DNA from: Fluviicola sp.
GTDB taxonomy: Bacteria > Bacteroidota > Bacteroidia > Flavobacteriales_D > Crocinitomicaceae
NCBI GenBank assembly: GCA_020849495.1
Contig: JADLGD010000061.1
Location: 1 to 36,600 of the forward strand
Reading direction: 5' to 3'
Length of the DNA: 36,600 nt
Part shown: positions 1-9,140 of the stretch, piece after piece
Position numbering within the stretch: position 1 is the first letter of the stretch
Layout of the letters: each line of letters starts with the position of its first letter
Program-made: the position numbers and the translations under genes
The notes under the pieces: model-generated
Database searches by the model: none
Seen by the model: only the letters and a program-made list of their open reading frames with translations
Told to the model about the DNA's origin: nothing

Positions 1-2393
1 TTTCGTCTTGTCCTCCAGCTTCTGGAAGTGTGGATAATTACAGAGAATATTTAGGCGGTCAGTTGAGTACACCTTTGGTTGCTGGACAATCTTATTGCGT
101 GCAGATGTATGTGAATTTGGCAACCAAATCTGGTTGGGGGATTGATAAATTGGGATTCTATTTTTACAACAGCGCATCTCCTATAGCAAAAGACTTTTGT
201 GCGAGTCCAACACCGATTCAAATTCCATTAGCTGATCCTAAATTACTTTCAACTTCAGGAACGCCTTTAGTTGATACGGTCAATTGGGTGTTGGTCAATT
301 GGAATTACATCGCACAAGGTGGTGAAAACCGCTTTGCCATTGGAAATTTCTTTGATAAAACCACACAAGTAAGAGCTGCAAATGATTGTGCTACAACCAA
401 TTTGCAAGGTGGAACATATAGTTATTACTTCATTGACGATGTCAGTGTAACGTCTGGAACTTGTTGTATCACAACAGTGAATGATCCAGGCAATGTTTGT
501 GTAACAGATGCTCCGTTCAATTTAGTGCCTGTAACTGCTGGAGGTACATTTTCTGGAACAGGAATCACCAATGCAACAACTGGAACCTTTGATCCTTCTA
601 TTGCTGGTGCAGGTACGTTTACAATTACTTACACCTTGCCTTGTGGTTCGGAGAGCATTCAAATTACGGTGAACAATTGCACCAATTTAGCGGTATGTCA
701 AGAAACAAACGGTGATTTAACTGTTTCTGGAGGGACAGCACCATACACGTGGCAAACACAAAGCGTTACGCAAGATTGTTCTGCGTGTTTAGTGGGCTGT
801 GTTTTCCCTCCTGGATGTGCCATAAATGTCACTACTTGGACAACGTATTCAACGAATGCGACTGCAACACCTGGTACTTTGCCTATTCAAGTGTTAGACA
901 ATGCAGGAAATACTGAATTAATCACAACTCTGGCATCCATCCCTCAATGTGCAGTCATTACACCTTGTCCAACTATAACTGTTACTACTTCAGGCGTTCA
1001 AAATGTAACATGTAACGGAGATAGTGATGGTGCTGCTACAGCAACTGCTTCTGGAGGTACAAGTCCTTATGCGTATGTATGGACACCTGGAAATCTCAAT
1101 GGTGCAACTCAAACTGCACTTGCTGCAAATACTTATACAATTACTGCTACAGACAATGCTGGCTGTACAGGAACGACGACTGTTACAATTGCAGAATATC
1201 CGGTGTTAAGCGCAACAAGTAGTTCTACACCATCGGATTGTGCGGTGGATAATGGAACGGGAACTGTAAATGCAACAGGTGGATTAGCTCCTTATCAATA
1301 TGCTTGGTTGCCAAGTGGAGGTTCAAATGCAACAGCTACGGGCCTTGCTGCTGGAAATTATACGGTAACAATTACGGATGCGGCAGGTTGTCAAATCACT
1401 GAAGCGATTGTAGTTGCATCCAATGGTGGACCTACGATTTCAACCACGATTCTACAAAATGTAAGTTGTAATGGTTTGTCAGATGGTTCTGCATCTGTAA
1501 CCATAACTGGCGGAACTGCGCCCTTCGCTACTACTTGGACTCCATCCGGAGAAACAACGACAACAGCTACTCAATTGCCAGCAGGAAATAACACTGTTAC
1601 GGTTGTGGATAATGGAGGATGTGAAGTTTCAGCAATTGTTACAATTACAGCTCCAGCAAGTTTACAAATCTCAGGTACTTCAACAGACGAAGATTGTGGT
1701 TCTTTGAATGGAGCAATCACAACAACAACCAATGGTGGAACGACTCCTTATTCTTATTCTTGGACGGGAAGTGCTGCTACAACAGCTTCATTAACAGGAT
1801 TGAATGATGGCAACTACGATGTGACTGTAACAGATGATAATGGATGTACAGCAAGCGCTTCGTTTGTTGTGAATCAAATTGGAAGTTTGAGTGTGACGGT
1901 AAACCCAACATCAGCAGTGATCAATGAGGGAGACACTGTGCAATTGAATGCGAGTGGAGGTCTAACTTATTTGTGGGAACCTTCAGCGGGACTGAGTTGC
2001 ACTACTTGCCCAGATCCAATTGCTAGCCCATCAACATCAACAATTTATCAGGTAACTGTAACAGATGCTTCGGGATGTAGTGGAGTTGAAACGGTTTCAA
2101 TCGTTGTGAATCCAAATTGTGGTGAAATCTTTATTCCAAGTATCTTTTCACCAAATGGAGACAATAACAACGACGCCTTGTGTGCAATGGGGAATTGTTT
2201 TGCAGAGGTGACATTTACCATCTACAACCGTTGGGGGGAGAAAGTATTTGAAACAGATGATTTGTCTGTTTGTTGGGATGCAACCTATAAAAACAAACCG
2301 GTCAATGCAGATGTGTTTGTCTATAAATTAGTAGGGAAATTGTTGAATGGCACTTCAGTTGATGCCTCTGGAAATATTCAAGTTGTTCGATAA
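1..2393 (+). CDS. Large T9SS-secreted SprB-repeat protein with gliding-motility C-terminal domain (5' truncated)
   Basis: The frame is open from the window edge (codons run from base 3), so this is the 3' part of a longer gene; the GTG at 30 is probably just an internal valine codon. The visible N-terminus resembles a jelly-roll carbohydrate-binding domain. Four SprB-type repeats follow (residues about 323-392, 394-460, 476-541 and 551-615, counted from base 30), each with a Cys near the start, a GG(T/L)xPY turn, a central W and a final NGC-like motif. A PKD-like module comes next, then from about 695 a gliding-motility-associated (CHU-type, T9SS type B) C-terminal domain with IFSPNGDNNND and FTIYNRWGEKVFE. 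Family knowledge: such proteins are exported by the type IX system and kept at the cell surface, where SprB-like adhesins serve gliding or attachment. The next gene, a PorP/SprF protein, starts 9 bases downstream, a usual pairing. Ligand unknown. Confidence 0.9.
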   Translation, partial: SSCPPASGSVDNYREYLGGQLSTPLVAGQSYCVQMYVNLATKSGWGIDKLGFYFYNSASPIAKDFCASPTPIQIPLADPKLLSTSGTPLVDTVNWVLVNWNYIAQGGENRFAIGNFFDKTTQVRAANDCATTNLQGGTYSYYFIDDVSVTSGTCCITTVNDPGNVCVTDAPFNLVPVTAGGTFSGTGITNATTGTFDPSIAGAGTFTITYTLPCGSESIQITVNNCTNLAVCQETNGDLTVSGGTAPYTWQTQSVTQDCSACLVGCVFPPGCAINVTTWTTYSTNATATPGTLPIQVLDNAGNTELITTLASIPQCAVITPCPTITVTTSGVQNVTCNGDSDGAATATASGGTSPYAYVWTPGNLNGATQTALAANTYTITATDNAGCTGTTTVTIAEYPVLSATSSSTPSDCAVDNGTGTVNATGGLAPYQYAWLPSGGSNATATGLAAGNYTVTITDAAGCQITEAIVVASNGGPTISTTILQNVSCNGLSDGSASVTITGGTAPFATTWTPSGETTTTATQLPAGNNTVTVVDNGGCEVSAIVTITAPASLQISGTSTDEDCGSLNGAITTTTNGGTTPYSYSWTGSAATTASLTGLNDGNYDVTVTDDNGCTASASFVVNQIGSLSVTVNPTSAVINEGDTVQLNASGGLTYLWEPSAGLSCTTCPDPIASPSTSTIYQVTVTDASGCSGVETVSIVVNPNCGEIFIPSIFSPNGDNNNDALCAMGNCFAEVTFTIYNRWGEKVFETDDLSVCWDATYKNKPVNADVFVYKLVGKLLNGTSVDASGNIQVVR

Positions 2394-2402
2394 AAGAAGG
2401 TT

Positions 2403-3428
2403 ATGAGAAAAGCAATTTTAATTATTGGTTTGATTGGAAGTTGGGTTACGCCTTCAGTTGCGCAAGATGTTCACTTTTCACAAGCGGCTTATGCACCATT
2501 GACACTAAATCCGGCATTGGCTGGTGCTAATTCAACCATACAAGCAATTGTCAATTACCGTACTCAATGGAAAGCTGTTGCAAGTCCTTACAAAACGATG
2601 GCTTTTTCATTTGATGCAAGATTGAATGCAAAGAAGCGAAAAACAGCAGGTCATCTGGTAGCAGGAATCAATGTGTTCAACGATCAATCAGGTGATGTAA
2701 AAGTGAACACAACAAATGCCAATCTGACTCTAGGATATCACTTGATTTTAGATCCAACTAGTAAACTGGGTGTTGCTATTTATGGTGGTTTGGGACAGCG
2801 TTCCATCAATCCAAATGCGGGAAGATGGGGAAGTCAGTACAATGGAATGGCGTATGATCCAACTGCTTTGAGTGGAGAAACTTTCGCAACAGATCGTTTT
2901 ACTTATGCAGATGTTGGAGCAGGTTTGGTGTACACTTACAAAAATGGTGAACGTTACAGCACGGCGAATGACGGGAAGCAATTGACTTATGGTTTTGCAG
3001 TCTATCATTTAAACACGCCGAAATATTCCTTCTACAACAACAATGAGGAGCAATTGTACATGCGCTTTTCAACGTTCATCAATGCTGCAATTGGAATTGG
3101 AAATTCGCGTTTGACATTGATGCCAGGAGTTTATTACCAACGACAAAAGAAAGCACAAGAGTTATTGATAGGAACCTATTTTAAATACCGCATTACTGAA
3201 GCTTCAAAGGTGACAGGGTTTAATAAAGGTTCATCTTTTTCGTTGGGGTGTTTTTACCGCAACAAAGATGCTTTTGTTTTGAAAGGGATGTTGGAATGGT
3301 CTGATTTTTCTATCGGAGCTGCTTATGACGTGAATGTATCGAGTTTATCTACAGTTTCCAATGCTAGAGGAGGATTTGAACTCTTTTTGCGTTACAACTT
3401 ACTGGAACCCAAAAATTACATTCGTTAA
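2403..3428 (+). CDS. PorP/SprF family type IX secretion system membrane protein
   Basis: 341 residues, the usual family length. A signal peptide (about residues 1-20, ending SVAQ before DVHFSQ) precedes the family hallmark VHFSQAAYAPLTLNPALAGA and a beta-barrel with many alternating aromatic strands, ending FELFLRYNL. Family knowledge: PorP/SprF proteins are outer-membrane components that hold or help deliver one particular T9SS type B cargo, and are normally encoded just downstream of that cargo. That is the arrangement here (9-base gap), so this is probably the dedicated partner of the SprB-repeat protein and is cotranscribed with it. A hairpin terminator lies 15 bases after the stop. This is not the core PorP gene cluster; no other T9SS machinery genes are near. 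Confidence 0.9.
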   Translation: MRKAILIIGLIGSWVTPSVAQDVHFSQAAYAPLTLNPALAGANSTIQAIVNYRTQWKAVASPYKTMAFSFDARLNAKKRKTAGHLVAGINVFNDQSGDVKVNTTNANLTLGYHLILDPTSKLGVAIYGGLGQRSINPNAGRWGSQYNGMAYDPTALSGETFATDRFTYADVGAGLVYTYKNGERYSTANDGKQLTYGFAVYHLNTPKYSFYNNNEEQLYMRFSTFINAAIGIGNSRLTLMPGVYYQRQKKAQELLIGTYFKYRITEASKVTGFNKGSSFSLGCFYRNKDAFVLKGMLEWSDFSIGAAYDVNVSSLSTVSNARGGFELFLRYNLLEPKNYIR

Positions 3429-3442
3429 AACAAAATAGGAGA

Positions 3443-3468
3443 GGAGCGATGATCGTTCCTTTTTTTTA
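3443..3468 (+). terminator. Intrinsic terminator after the PorP/SprF gene
   Basis: GGAGCG and CGTTCC form a 6-bp stem (one G-U pair) around a 5-base loop, followed by a run of T residues. Confidence 0.75.
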
Positions 3469-3518
3469 TTTAAATGAAAGTCTAATTCATTCAGAATTAC
3501 TATTTTTAATAAAAAAAC

Positions 3519-4280
3519 ATGAAAAATAAATTGCTATTCATTGCAGTGGGATTGGCGCTTAATTTAGGAGCTCAAACGCCCTTAAGTTCATCCAATTGTT
3601 CGTTAACCTTGTCTGTCAGTAATGAAGAAGATGGAACCAATGGAGTTGCTGTTGCTTACAACCCAACCAACAATTTGTATTATACCATCTTCGCTGGAAA
3701 TGCTGAATATCCAATAGAAACACATACGACTAGTGGTGCATCCATCAATTCTCAAGATGCTAATTTTGATTGTCGAGGTTTGTGGTACAATCCAACTACC
3801 AAGTGTTTAGAAGGAATTAGCTATGGAAACACAGGTAGTATGAAATTCTTGTTGGATGGTACAGGAAAAATCATGGGAACGAAAGAATCTACTTTTTCTT
3901 ATGGTATGGAGGCACAAACGGTTGCTGTATATGCCGAAAAGAAAAAAGCCCTCATGTTTGTGGAAGGAATTACGGTGTCTTTTTTTAAGCCTGGAAAAGC
4001 AAAAGCGAAAACACTTACCTTAGATTTCCCTTCAGATCTTAACTTAAATACGAATGGTGCGGCTTACACCGGTGTCAAGAATTATGAACTTGCGATTTTG
4101 GAAGCTGGAGGCAATGTTGTGCATTTATTCAGTGCTAAAACAGGTAAAGAAACAGGACAGGTAAAGTTGAATACGAAAGATATGGAACTCCCTAGTTTTT
4201 TCAATGCTTCTTATGCCAATAATTTGTTTTTTGTGTTTGATGTAAATGCTAGAACTTGGTCAGGATATAAATTATTCTAA
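3519..4280 (+). CDS. Secreted orphan protein, 253 aa
   Basis: I do not recognise a family. An N-terminal signal peptide (MKNKLLFIAVGLALNLGAQ) is clear. The body contains repeated short strand-turn patterns (AYNPTNNLYYTIFAGN, WYNPTTKCLEGISYGN, NNLFFVFDVNARTW) that read like blades of a small beta-propeller or WD/YVTN-like repeat fold; this is inference from pattern only. There is no C-terminal T9SS sorting signal, so it is more likely periplasmic than surface-exported. It sits between two terminators, so it is probably its own transcription unit. Confidence 0.75.
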   Translation: MKNKLLFIAVGLALNLGAQTPLSSSNCSLTLSVSNEEDGTNGVAVAYNPTNNLYYTIFAGNAEYPIETHTTSGASINSQDANFDCRGLWYNPTTKCLEGISYGNTGSMKFLLDGTGKIMGTKESTFSYGMEAQTVAVYAEKKKALMFVEGITVSFFKPGKAKAKTLTLDFPSDLNLNTNGAAYTGVKNYELAILEAGGNVVHLFSAKTGKETGQVKLNTKDMELPSFFNASYANNLFFVFDVNARTWSGYKLF

Positions 4281-4297
4281 AATAGACTTCAAAAAGA

Positions 4298-4328
4298 AAC
4301 GCCCAGACAAATTGCCTGGGCGTTTTTA
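4298..4328. terminator. Bidirectional terminator between convergent genes
   Basis: AACGCCCAG and CTGGGCGTT form a perfect 9-bp stem with a 9-base loop. A-rich sequence lies on the left and T-rich on the right, so it can serve the plus-strand orphan gene and the minus-strand palmitoyltransferase gene. Confidence 0.9.
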
Positions 4329-4344
4329 TTATATCTAAAAAGGA

Positions 4345-5613
4345 TTATTTCTTTTTATCCACTTTAACTGCTGCTAACTCTTCAGATTTGTAAGCACCTG
4401 CATCCAATTTATCTTTCAATTTCTTGAATGTTTCGATGGTGTAATTAACATCTTCTAAAGTATGTGCTGCTGTTGGAATGATACGCAACATGATCACGTC
4501 TTTCGGAACAACTGGGTAGATGACAATTGAACAGAAAATGTTGTAATTCTCTCTCAAGTCAAATGTCAAGTTTGTAGCCTCAGCCAAAGAACCTTTCATG
4601 AAAACTGGAGTAACTGGAGAATTGGTAGCACCGATATCAAAACCAGCATCACGGAAACCATTTTGCAAAGCGTTAGTGATTTCCCATAATTTGTCTTTCA
4701 ATTCTGGTTTCGTACGCAACAATTCCAAACGTTTACGAGCACCAATCGTAATCGTGATTGGCAATGCTTTCGCAAACATTTGAGAACGCATGTTGTAACG
4801 TAAGTATTCAATGATGGATTCTTTTGCACAAATGAAACCTCCGATAGAAGACATTGATTTTGCAAATGTTCCAAATAATACATCGATTTCGTCTTGAACA
4901 CCTTGGTCTTCACCAGCACCTTGTCCAGTTTTTCCTAATGTTCCAAATCCATGAGCGTCATCAACGAACAAACGGAAGTCGTATTTTCCAGATTTACGGA
5001 ATTCAACGATTTCTTTTAATTTTCCTTGGTCACCCGCCATACCAAATACACCTTCAGTGATCACTAAGATTCCACCTCCAGTTTGTTCAGCCAAACGAGT
5101 AGCATTTCTCATTTGCTTGTCGAAGCTTTCCATATCGTTGTGTTGGAAAACGAAACGCTTTCCTGTATGCAAACGCATTCCATCCAAGATACAAGCATGT
5201 GCTTCGCTATCGTAAACGATGATGTCATTGCGATCAACCAATGAGTCAATTGCTGAAACCATTCCTTGGTAACCAAAGTTCAAAAGGATACAATCCTCTT
5301 TCCCCATGAATTCAGCCAATTCATTTTCTAACTTTTCATGCTCACTTGTTTGACCTGTCATCATACGTGCACCCATCGGGTAAGCCAAACCATATTGATC
5401 TGCAGCTTGTCTGTCTGCTTCACGAACTTCAGGATGATTTGCTAAGCCTAAATAGTTGTTCAAAGACCAAACTAAACATTCTTTTCCACGGAAAATCATT
5501 TTGTTACCCAATTCACCTTCCAACTTAGGGAATGTGAAATAACCGTGAACACCTTTAGAGTACTGTCCGATTGGACCACGATTTCGTTCAATTTTTTCGA
5601 ATATATCTGCCAT
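4345..5613 (-). CDS. spt: Serine palmitoyltransferase (PLP-dependent alpha-oxoamine synthase family)
   Basis: 422 residues, fold type I aminotransferase of the alpha-oxoamine synthase group, which condenses an amino acid with an acyl-CoA. Visible motifs are the substrate-region MGARMMTGQT (80-89), the PLP-contacting VDDAHGFGTLG (217-227, with D218 and H221) and the Schiff-base lysine K252 in FGTFAKSM. The VDDAHGFGTLGxTGxGAGEDQGV run and the TFAKSMSSIGGF context match Bacteroidota serine palmitoyltransferases, the first enzyme of sphingolipid synthesis (serine plus palmitoyl-CoA to 3-ketosphinganine), better than they match glycine C-acetyltransferase (Kbl) or BioF. Kbl-type activity cannot be excluded by eye. 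The C-terminus has a lysine-rich tail. A TAnnTTTG promoter lies about 57 bases upstream of the start. Confidence 0.85.
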   Translation of the reverse strand: MADIFEKIERNRGPIGQYSKGVHGYFTFPKLEGELGNKMIFRGKECLVWSLNNYLGLANHPEVREADRQAADQYGLAYPMGARMMTGQTSEHEKLENELAEFMGKEDCILLNFGYQGMVSAIDSLVDRNDIIVYDSEAHACILDGMRLHTGKRFVFQHNDMESFDKQMRNATRLAEQTGGGILVITEGVFGMAGDQGKLKEIVEFRKSGKYDFRLFVDDAHGFGTLGKTGQGAGEDQGVQDEIDVLFGTFAKSMSSIGGFICAKESIIEYLRYNMRSQMFAKALPITITIGARKRLELLRTKPELKDKLWEITNALQNGFRDAGFDIGATNSPVTPVFMKGSLAEATNLTFDLRENYNIFCSIVIYPVVPKDVIMLRIIPTAAHTLEDVNYTIETFKKLKDKLDAGAYKSEELAAVKVDKKK

Positions 5614-5669
5614 ACTTGTTCATTTCCCCATTCATACTCTAACAATCTGCATGAATGAATTTTGAACTG

Positions 5670-5677
5670 CAAAGTTA
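5670..5677 (-). promoter_or_regulatory. Candidate -7 element for spt
   Basis: On the minus strand this reads TAACTTTG, matching TAnnTTTG, the Bacteroidota primary-sigma -7 element. It would give a leader of roughly 50 nt. I saw no convincing -33 TTTG. Confidence 0.5.
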
Positions 5678-5764
5678 GCAGGAATCCTGCTGACTTTACG
5701 ACGGATTTAAAAAAATAATTAACCGAGAAATGAACAAAAAGTGAACGAATCGTTAGAAAACGAT

Positions 5765-6307
5765 TTAAAACTGCTCATCGGTATCCACCAAGTAGCGTTC
5801 TTTGATGATGTCACAATGGTGAATCGTATGTCCAACAATCATCCATGCGATGTTGCGTGGTGTCACAATTTCATTGTTTGCAGCGCCTTCAAAATCCAAC
5901 ATGCTTGCTGTCATGTGCTTAAATAAATGAATGGTGCTATTGCGAACTACTTCAAACTCGTGTGCCAAATCTGAAAGTTGACGATTTTCATTGTTGTTGT
6001 GATCCACGTACCAACGTTCTTCAAATCCCGCTATGGTTGTTGCATCTTTTCTTGAGAAACGCAATGCACGGTACTGAAATACACGTTCGGTTTCAATAAT
6101 GTGCAATAAAACGCCTTTAACGGTCCATTTGTCATCGGCATACTGAAAATCTGCTTTGTCTTCCGGTAGTCCGTTGATAAATTCTATGACTTTATCGCGA
6201 TTGATTTCTAAAGCATGCAACAAATTGGTGTGTCCAATGGTACGATCAAAGTAATATTGAGCGTAAGCTGGTGCTTTTGTACTATCTGGTCTTCCTTCGA
6301 ATATCAT
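5765..6307 (-). CDS. DinB family protein
   Basis: About 180 residues from the ATG at 6307; an upstream in-frame start would add ten residues (MFLYYLENNP) but MIFEGRP is the more natural N-terminus. The protein has the four-helix DinB/YfiT-like fold signatures: KWTVKGVLLHIIETERVFQYRALRFSRKD near the middle and AWMIVGHTIHHCDIIKERYL at the end, whose histidines are the usual metal-ligand set. Family knowledge: DinB-like proteins are metal-binding and often thiol-transferase-like or of unknown function, so no substrate is claimed. It is transcribed in the same direction as the M28 peptidase gene but about 108 bases after it. Confidence 0.85.
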   Translation of the reverse strand: MIFEGRPDSTKAPAYAQYYFDRTIGHTNLLHALEINRDKVIEFINGLPEDKADFQYADDKWTVKGVLLHIIETERVFQYRALRFSRKDATTIAGFEERWYVDHNNNENRQLSDLAHEFEVVRNSTIHLFKHMTASMLDFEGAANNEIVTPRNIAWMIVGHTIHHCDIIKERYLVDTDEQF

Positions 6308-6415
6308 GGGGTTGTTTTCTAAGTAGTAAAGAAACAAATAAAAGCGCGAAGATGTTTGAATTAGTTATACACGATTGTTTATAAACTGCTTTTTTAATGT
6401 GAATAAATCCAGCAT

Positions 6416-7786
6416 TTATAAGGAACGGTCGAGTAGGTAAACAAAAGCTGCCAAACTTCCTGCACCTAATTCCAATTCTCGTTTGTTGACATTTTCAAAC
6501 ACATCACTTGGAGCGTGGTGAAAATCAAAGTAACGTTGTGAATCGGGAACAAAACCAAATAATGGAATGCCTTCAAATTGCTTTTTCAAAGGACCAATAT
6601 CAACGCCTCCATAACCTTTTTCGAAGTGGTACAATCCATAAGGAAGCAACAATTCTCTGTAGGCTTGAATCATCTTTAATTGCTCGGTTGTTCCATCACA
6701 ATCAAAGCCTCTCGGGCTGAATCCTCCACGATCACTTTCTACTGCAGCAATGTGTTTTTCACCTTTCGATTTCACCCATTCCGCATAACCCAATCCGCCT
6801 TTGTTACCATTTTCTTCGTTCATGAAAAAGACCACACGAATGGTGTGTTTTGGACGGATTTTCAAACTCTTCATCAAACGCAATGCTTCCATGCTATGGA
6901 TCACACCTGCACCATCATCGTGTGCACCTTCACCTGTATCCCAAGAATCCAAATGCCCACCAATGGTTATGATTTCATTGGGTTTTTCACTTCCTACGAT
7001 TTCACCAATTACATTGTAAGATTGAATATCCGGATAAGATCGACAATCCATTTCTAGAATGAGTTCCACTTTTCCATGCGTCAAAGCTTCTGCTAATAAG
7101 TTGCAAGAGTTGGTTGAAAGAGCACCTGCTGGAATTTTCGGTGTTTGTTCTTCGTAATGCATACTTCCCGTATGAGGAAAATCATCTTGTGGTAAAGCTA
7201 AAGATCGAATCACTACTGCAATTGCACCCAATTTTGAGGCTTCAATCGCTCCTTCACCACGAATGGCATAACAACCACCATACGCTTTGAACGTAACAAT
7301 GTCAGCTGGATTCATCGCTTGATTGATGAAAGCAATCTTACCAATTAAACTTGCTTTATCTGCTTTTTTCAACTCTTCCAAAGAATTGAATGGAACCACT
7401 TCCGCACGCATCAAACCTTCTGTACCAATCGATCCGCCCAAAGCTAAAATGTGAAGTGGAACAATATCTCCTTGTTTGGTTTTGAACCAAGCGACTTCTT
7501 TCGTGCCTCTTTCCCAATGTGGAACCATTACAGGTTGTAAAAACACGTTTTCAAAACCGTATTCTTTGAATTTTTTCTCGCTCCATTCAACTGCTAATTG
7601 CGCTTCAGCAGATCCTGAAAGTCGGGCACCAACGTCTTTGCAAAGTGAACGCAAGTCTTCATAAGCTTCTCCTTTAGTGAGCGCTGCGTCAAAGATTTCT
7701 CGGACGACAGTAGAATCATTTTTCTGAGCAATGCTGGATTGACTTACAATGAAGAAGATGGGTGCAAAAAGCAACGATTTGTACAT
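6416..7786 (-). CDS. Secreted M28-family zinc aminopeptidase/carboxypeptidase Q-like
   Basis: 456 residues with a signal peptide (about 1-20, ending SSIAQ). Residues about 115-245 form a PA-type insert domain. The di-zinc peptidase core follows. Expected ligands are visible: H278 (GGHLDSWD), D290 or D291 (HDDGAG), the catalytic/ligand pair E324-E325 (MNEENG), D352 (ESDRGGF) and H424 (FHHAPSD). The architecture matches carboxypeptidase Q/M28B enzymes that release N-terminal residues or cleave dipeptides in the periplasm or outside the cell. No T9SS sorting domain is present. The near-match TACTTTTC upstream is too weak to call as a promoter. Confidence 0.9.
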   Translation of the reverse strand: MYKSLLFAPIFFIVSQSSIAQKNDSTVVREIFDAALTKGEAYEDLRSLCKDVGARLSGSAEAQLAVEWSEKKFKEYGFENVFLQPVMVPHWERGTKEVAWFKTKQGDIVPLHILALGGSIGTEGLMRAEVVPFNSLEELKKADKASLIGKIAFINQAMNPADIVTFKAYGGCYAIRGEGAIEASKLGAIAVVIRSLALPQDDFPHTGSMHYEEQTPKIPAGALSTNSCNLLAEALTHGKVELILEMDCRSYPDIQSYNVIGEIVGSEKPNEIITIGGHLDSWDTGEGAHDDGAGVIHSMEALRLMKSLKIRPKHTIRVVFFMNEENGNKGGLGYAEWVKSKGEKHIAAVESDRGGFSPRGFDCDGTTEQLKMIQAYRELLLPYGLYHFEKGYGGVDIGPLKKQFEGIPLFGFVPDSQRYFDFHHAPSDVFENVNKRELELGAGSLAAFVYLLDRSL

Positions 7787-7923
7787 GTGTTTTGTTTTTG
7801 ATGCTTTGCTAAATTAGGAAAAGTATTGAAATTGAATCCTTGAAAAGTCTGTTTTAAAGGAAAGGATTTCGCTAAAAATTTCGTTTACTTTTCGATTTTA
7901 CTCGTTCCATTTTCATTTTAAAG

Positions 7924-7931
7924 TATCTTTG
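7924..7931 (+). promoter_or_regulatory. -7 promoter element for ychF
   Basis: TATCTTTG matches TAnnTTTG. It overlaps a TTG that could be read as an earlier start codon, which argues that translation begins at the ATG at 7947. Confidence 0.6.
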
Positions 7932-7946
7932 CACAAAATTATCATC

Positions 7947-9044
7947 ATGGCATTAAAATGCGGTATTGTAGGACTACCGAATGTAGGGAAGTCAACCTTG
8001 TTTAATTGTTTGTCGAATGCAAAAGCGCAATCGGCTAATTTCCCTTTTTGTACAATTGAACCAAACGTTGGTACCATCTCGGTTCCTGATCCTCGCTTAG
8101 AGAAATTGGAAACGATCGTGAATCCTGAGCGTGTAGTGCCAACAACAATGGAAATTGTAGATATCGCAGGATTGGTGAAAGGTGCATCGAAAGGTGAAGG
8201 TTTAGGAAATCAATTCTTAGCAAATATTCGCGAAACTGATGCGATTTTACACGTTTTGCGTTGTTTTGAAGATGGAAACATCATTCACGTTGATGGTCGT
8301 GTAGATCCAGTGAGTGATAAAGAAATCATCGACATCGAATTGCAATTGAAAGATTTGGAATCGATTGAAAAACGCATTCAATCCATTGCTCGTCAGTTAA
8401 AGTCCGGCGATAAAGAAGTGGTGAAAGAAAACGATTTGGCTCATCAAATCAAAGCAACATTGGAACAAGGTAAATCTGTTCGTTCAATGGACTTTGATGA
8501 AAAAGAACTAGAAATCGTTCAGAAATTCCAATTGATCACTTCAAAACCGGTGATGTATGTGTGTAACGTGGAAGAAAGTGCTGTGAAAACAGGCAACAAA
8601 CACGTGGATGCTGTGCGTGAAGCAGTGAAAGATGAGAATGCTCAAATTTTAGTGGTAGGTGCAAAAATTGAAGCAGATATTTCTGAATTGGAAACTTACG
8701 AAGAGCGTCAAATGTTTTTGGAAGAACTTGGTTTGGAAGAGCCAGGAGTGAATCGTTTGATCCGTTCAGCTTATTCGTTATTGAAATTACAAACCTATTT
8801 CACAGCTGGTGTAAAAGAAGTACGTGCTTGGACTGTGCCAGTTGGTGCAACAGCTCCGCAAGCTGCTGGAGTCATTCACACAGATTTTGAAAAAGGATTC
8901 ATTCGTGCAGAAGTCATGAAATACGAAGATTACACTACTATGGGATCTGAAGCTGCGGTGAAAGAAGCAGGAAAATTTAAAGTAGAAGGAAAAGAATACA
9001 TCGTGCAAGATGGCGACATCATGCATTTTAGATTCAATGTATAA
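7947..9044 (+). CDS. ychF: Redox-regulated P-loop ATPase/GTPase YchF
   Basis: 365 residues, the standard length. The ATG at 7947 gives MALKCGIVGLPNVGKST with the P-loop at residues 9-16. Switch II is DIAGLVKGASKGEGLGNQFLA, and the G4 position reads CNVEES, the NxxE form that in the Obg/YchF family goes with ATP rather than GTP preference. The C-terminus carries the TGS domain (residues about 280-363) with LLKLQTYFTAGVKEVRAW and AAGVIHTDFEKGFIRAEV. Family knowledge: ribosome-associated, involved in stress response and translation. It is preceded by a -7 element and followed closely by a strong terminator, so it is probably monocistronic. Confidence 0.97.
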   Translation: MALKCGIVGLPNVGKSTLFNCLSNAKAQSANFPFCTIEPNVGTISVPDPRLEKLETIVNPERVVPTTMEIVDIAGLVKGASKGEGLGNQFLANIRETDAILHVLRCFEDGNIIHVDGRVDPVSDKEIIDIELQLKDLESIEKRIQSIARQLKSGDKEVVKENDLAHQIKATLEQGKSVRSMDFDEKELEIVQKFQLITSKPVMYVCNVEESAVKTGNKHVDAVREAVKDENAQILVVGAKIEADISELETYEERQMFLEELGLEEPGVNRLIRSAYSLLKLQTYFTAGVKEVRAWTVPVGATAPQAAGVIHTDFEKGFIRAEVMKYEDYTTMGSEAAVKEAGKFKVEGKEYIVQDGDIMHFRFNV

Positions 9045-9070
9045 TTGAATTGAACATAGAAAATTCAAAG

Positions 9071-9092
9071 AAGGGCTTCGGCCCTTTTTTTT
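9071..9092 (+). terminator. UUCG-tetraloop terminator after ychF
   Basis: AAGGGC-TTCG-GCCCTT followed by T residues, 27 bases after the ychF stop. Confidence 0.9.
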
Positions 9093-9128
9093 ATGAAAAA
9101 ATTAGCATTTCGTGAAGATTTAAACGTT

Positions 9129-9136
9129 TATATTTG
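9129..9136 (+). promoter_or_regulatory. -7 promoter element abutting the start of the 128-aa secreted protein gene
   Basis: TATATTTG matches TAnnTTTG and ends only 4 bases before the ATG at 9141. The transcript would start at or almost at the start codon. It may be the promoter of the whole inorganic-carbon operon, since no terminator or other clear promoter is seen before dabA. Confidence 0.55.
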
Positions 9137-9140
9137 TCGC

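Noticed and set aside
6680..7057. 125-aa plus-strand frame opposite the M28 peptidase
   Set aside because: It is antisense to conserved zinc-ligand motifs; low-complexity Phe/Ser/Thr composition typical of shadow frames.
9093..9140. Longer start for the 128-aa secreted protein
   Set aside because: It begins inside the ychF terminator tail and puts 16 residues before an obvious signal peptide; the promoter element also lies within it.
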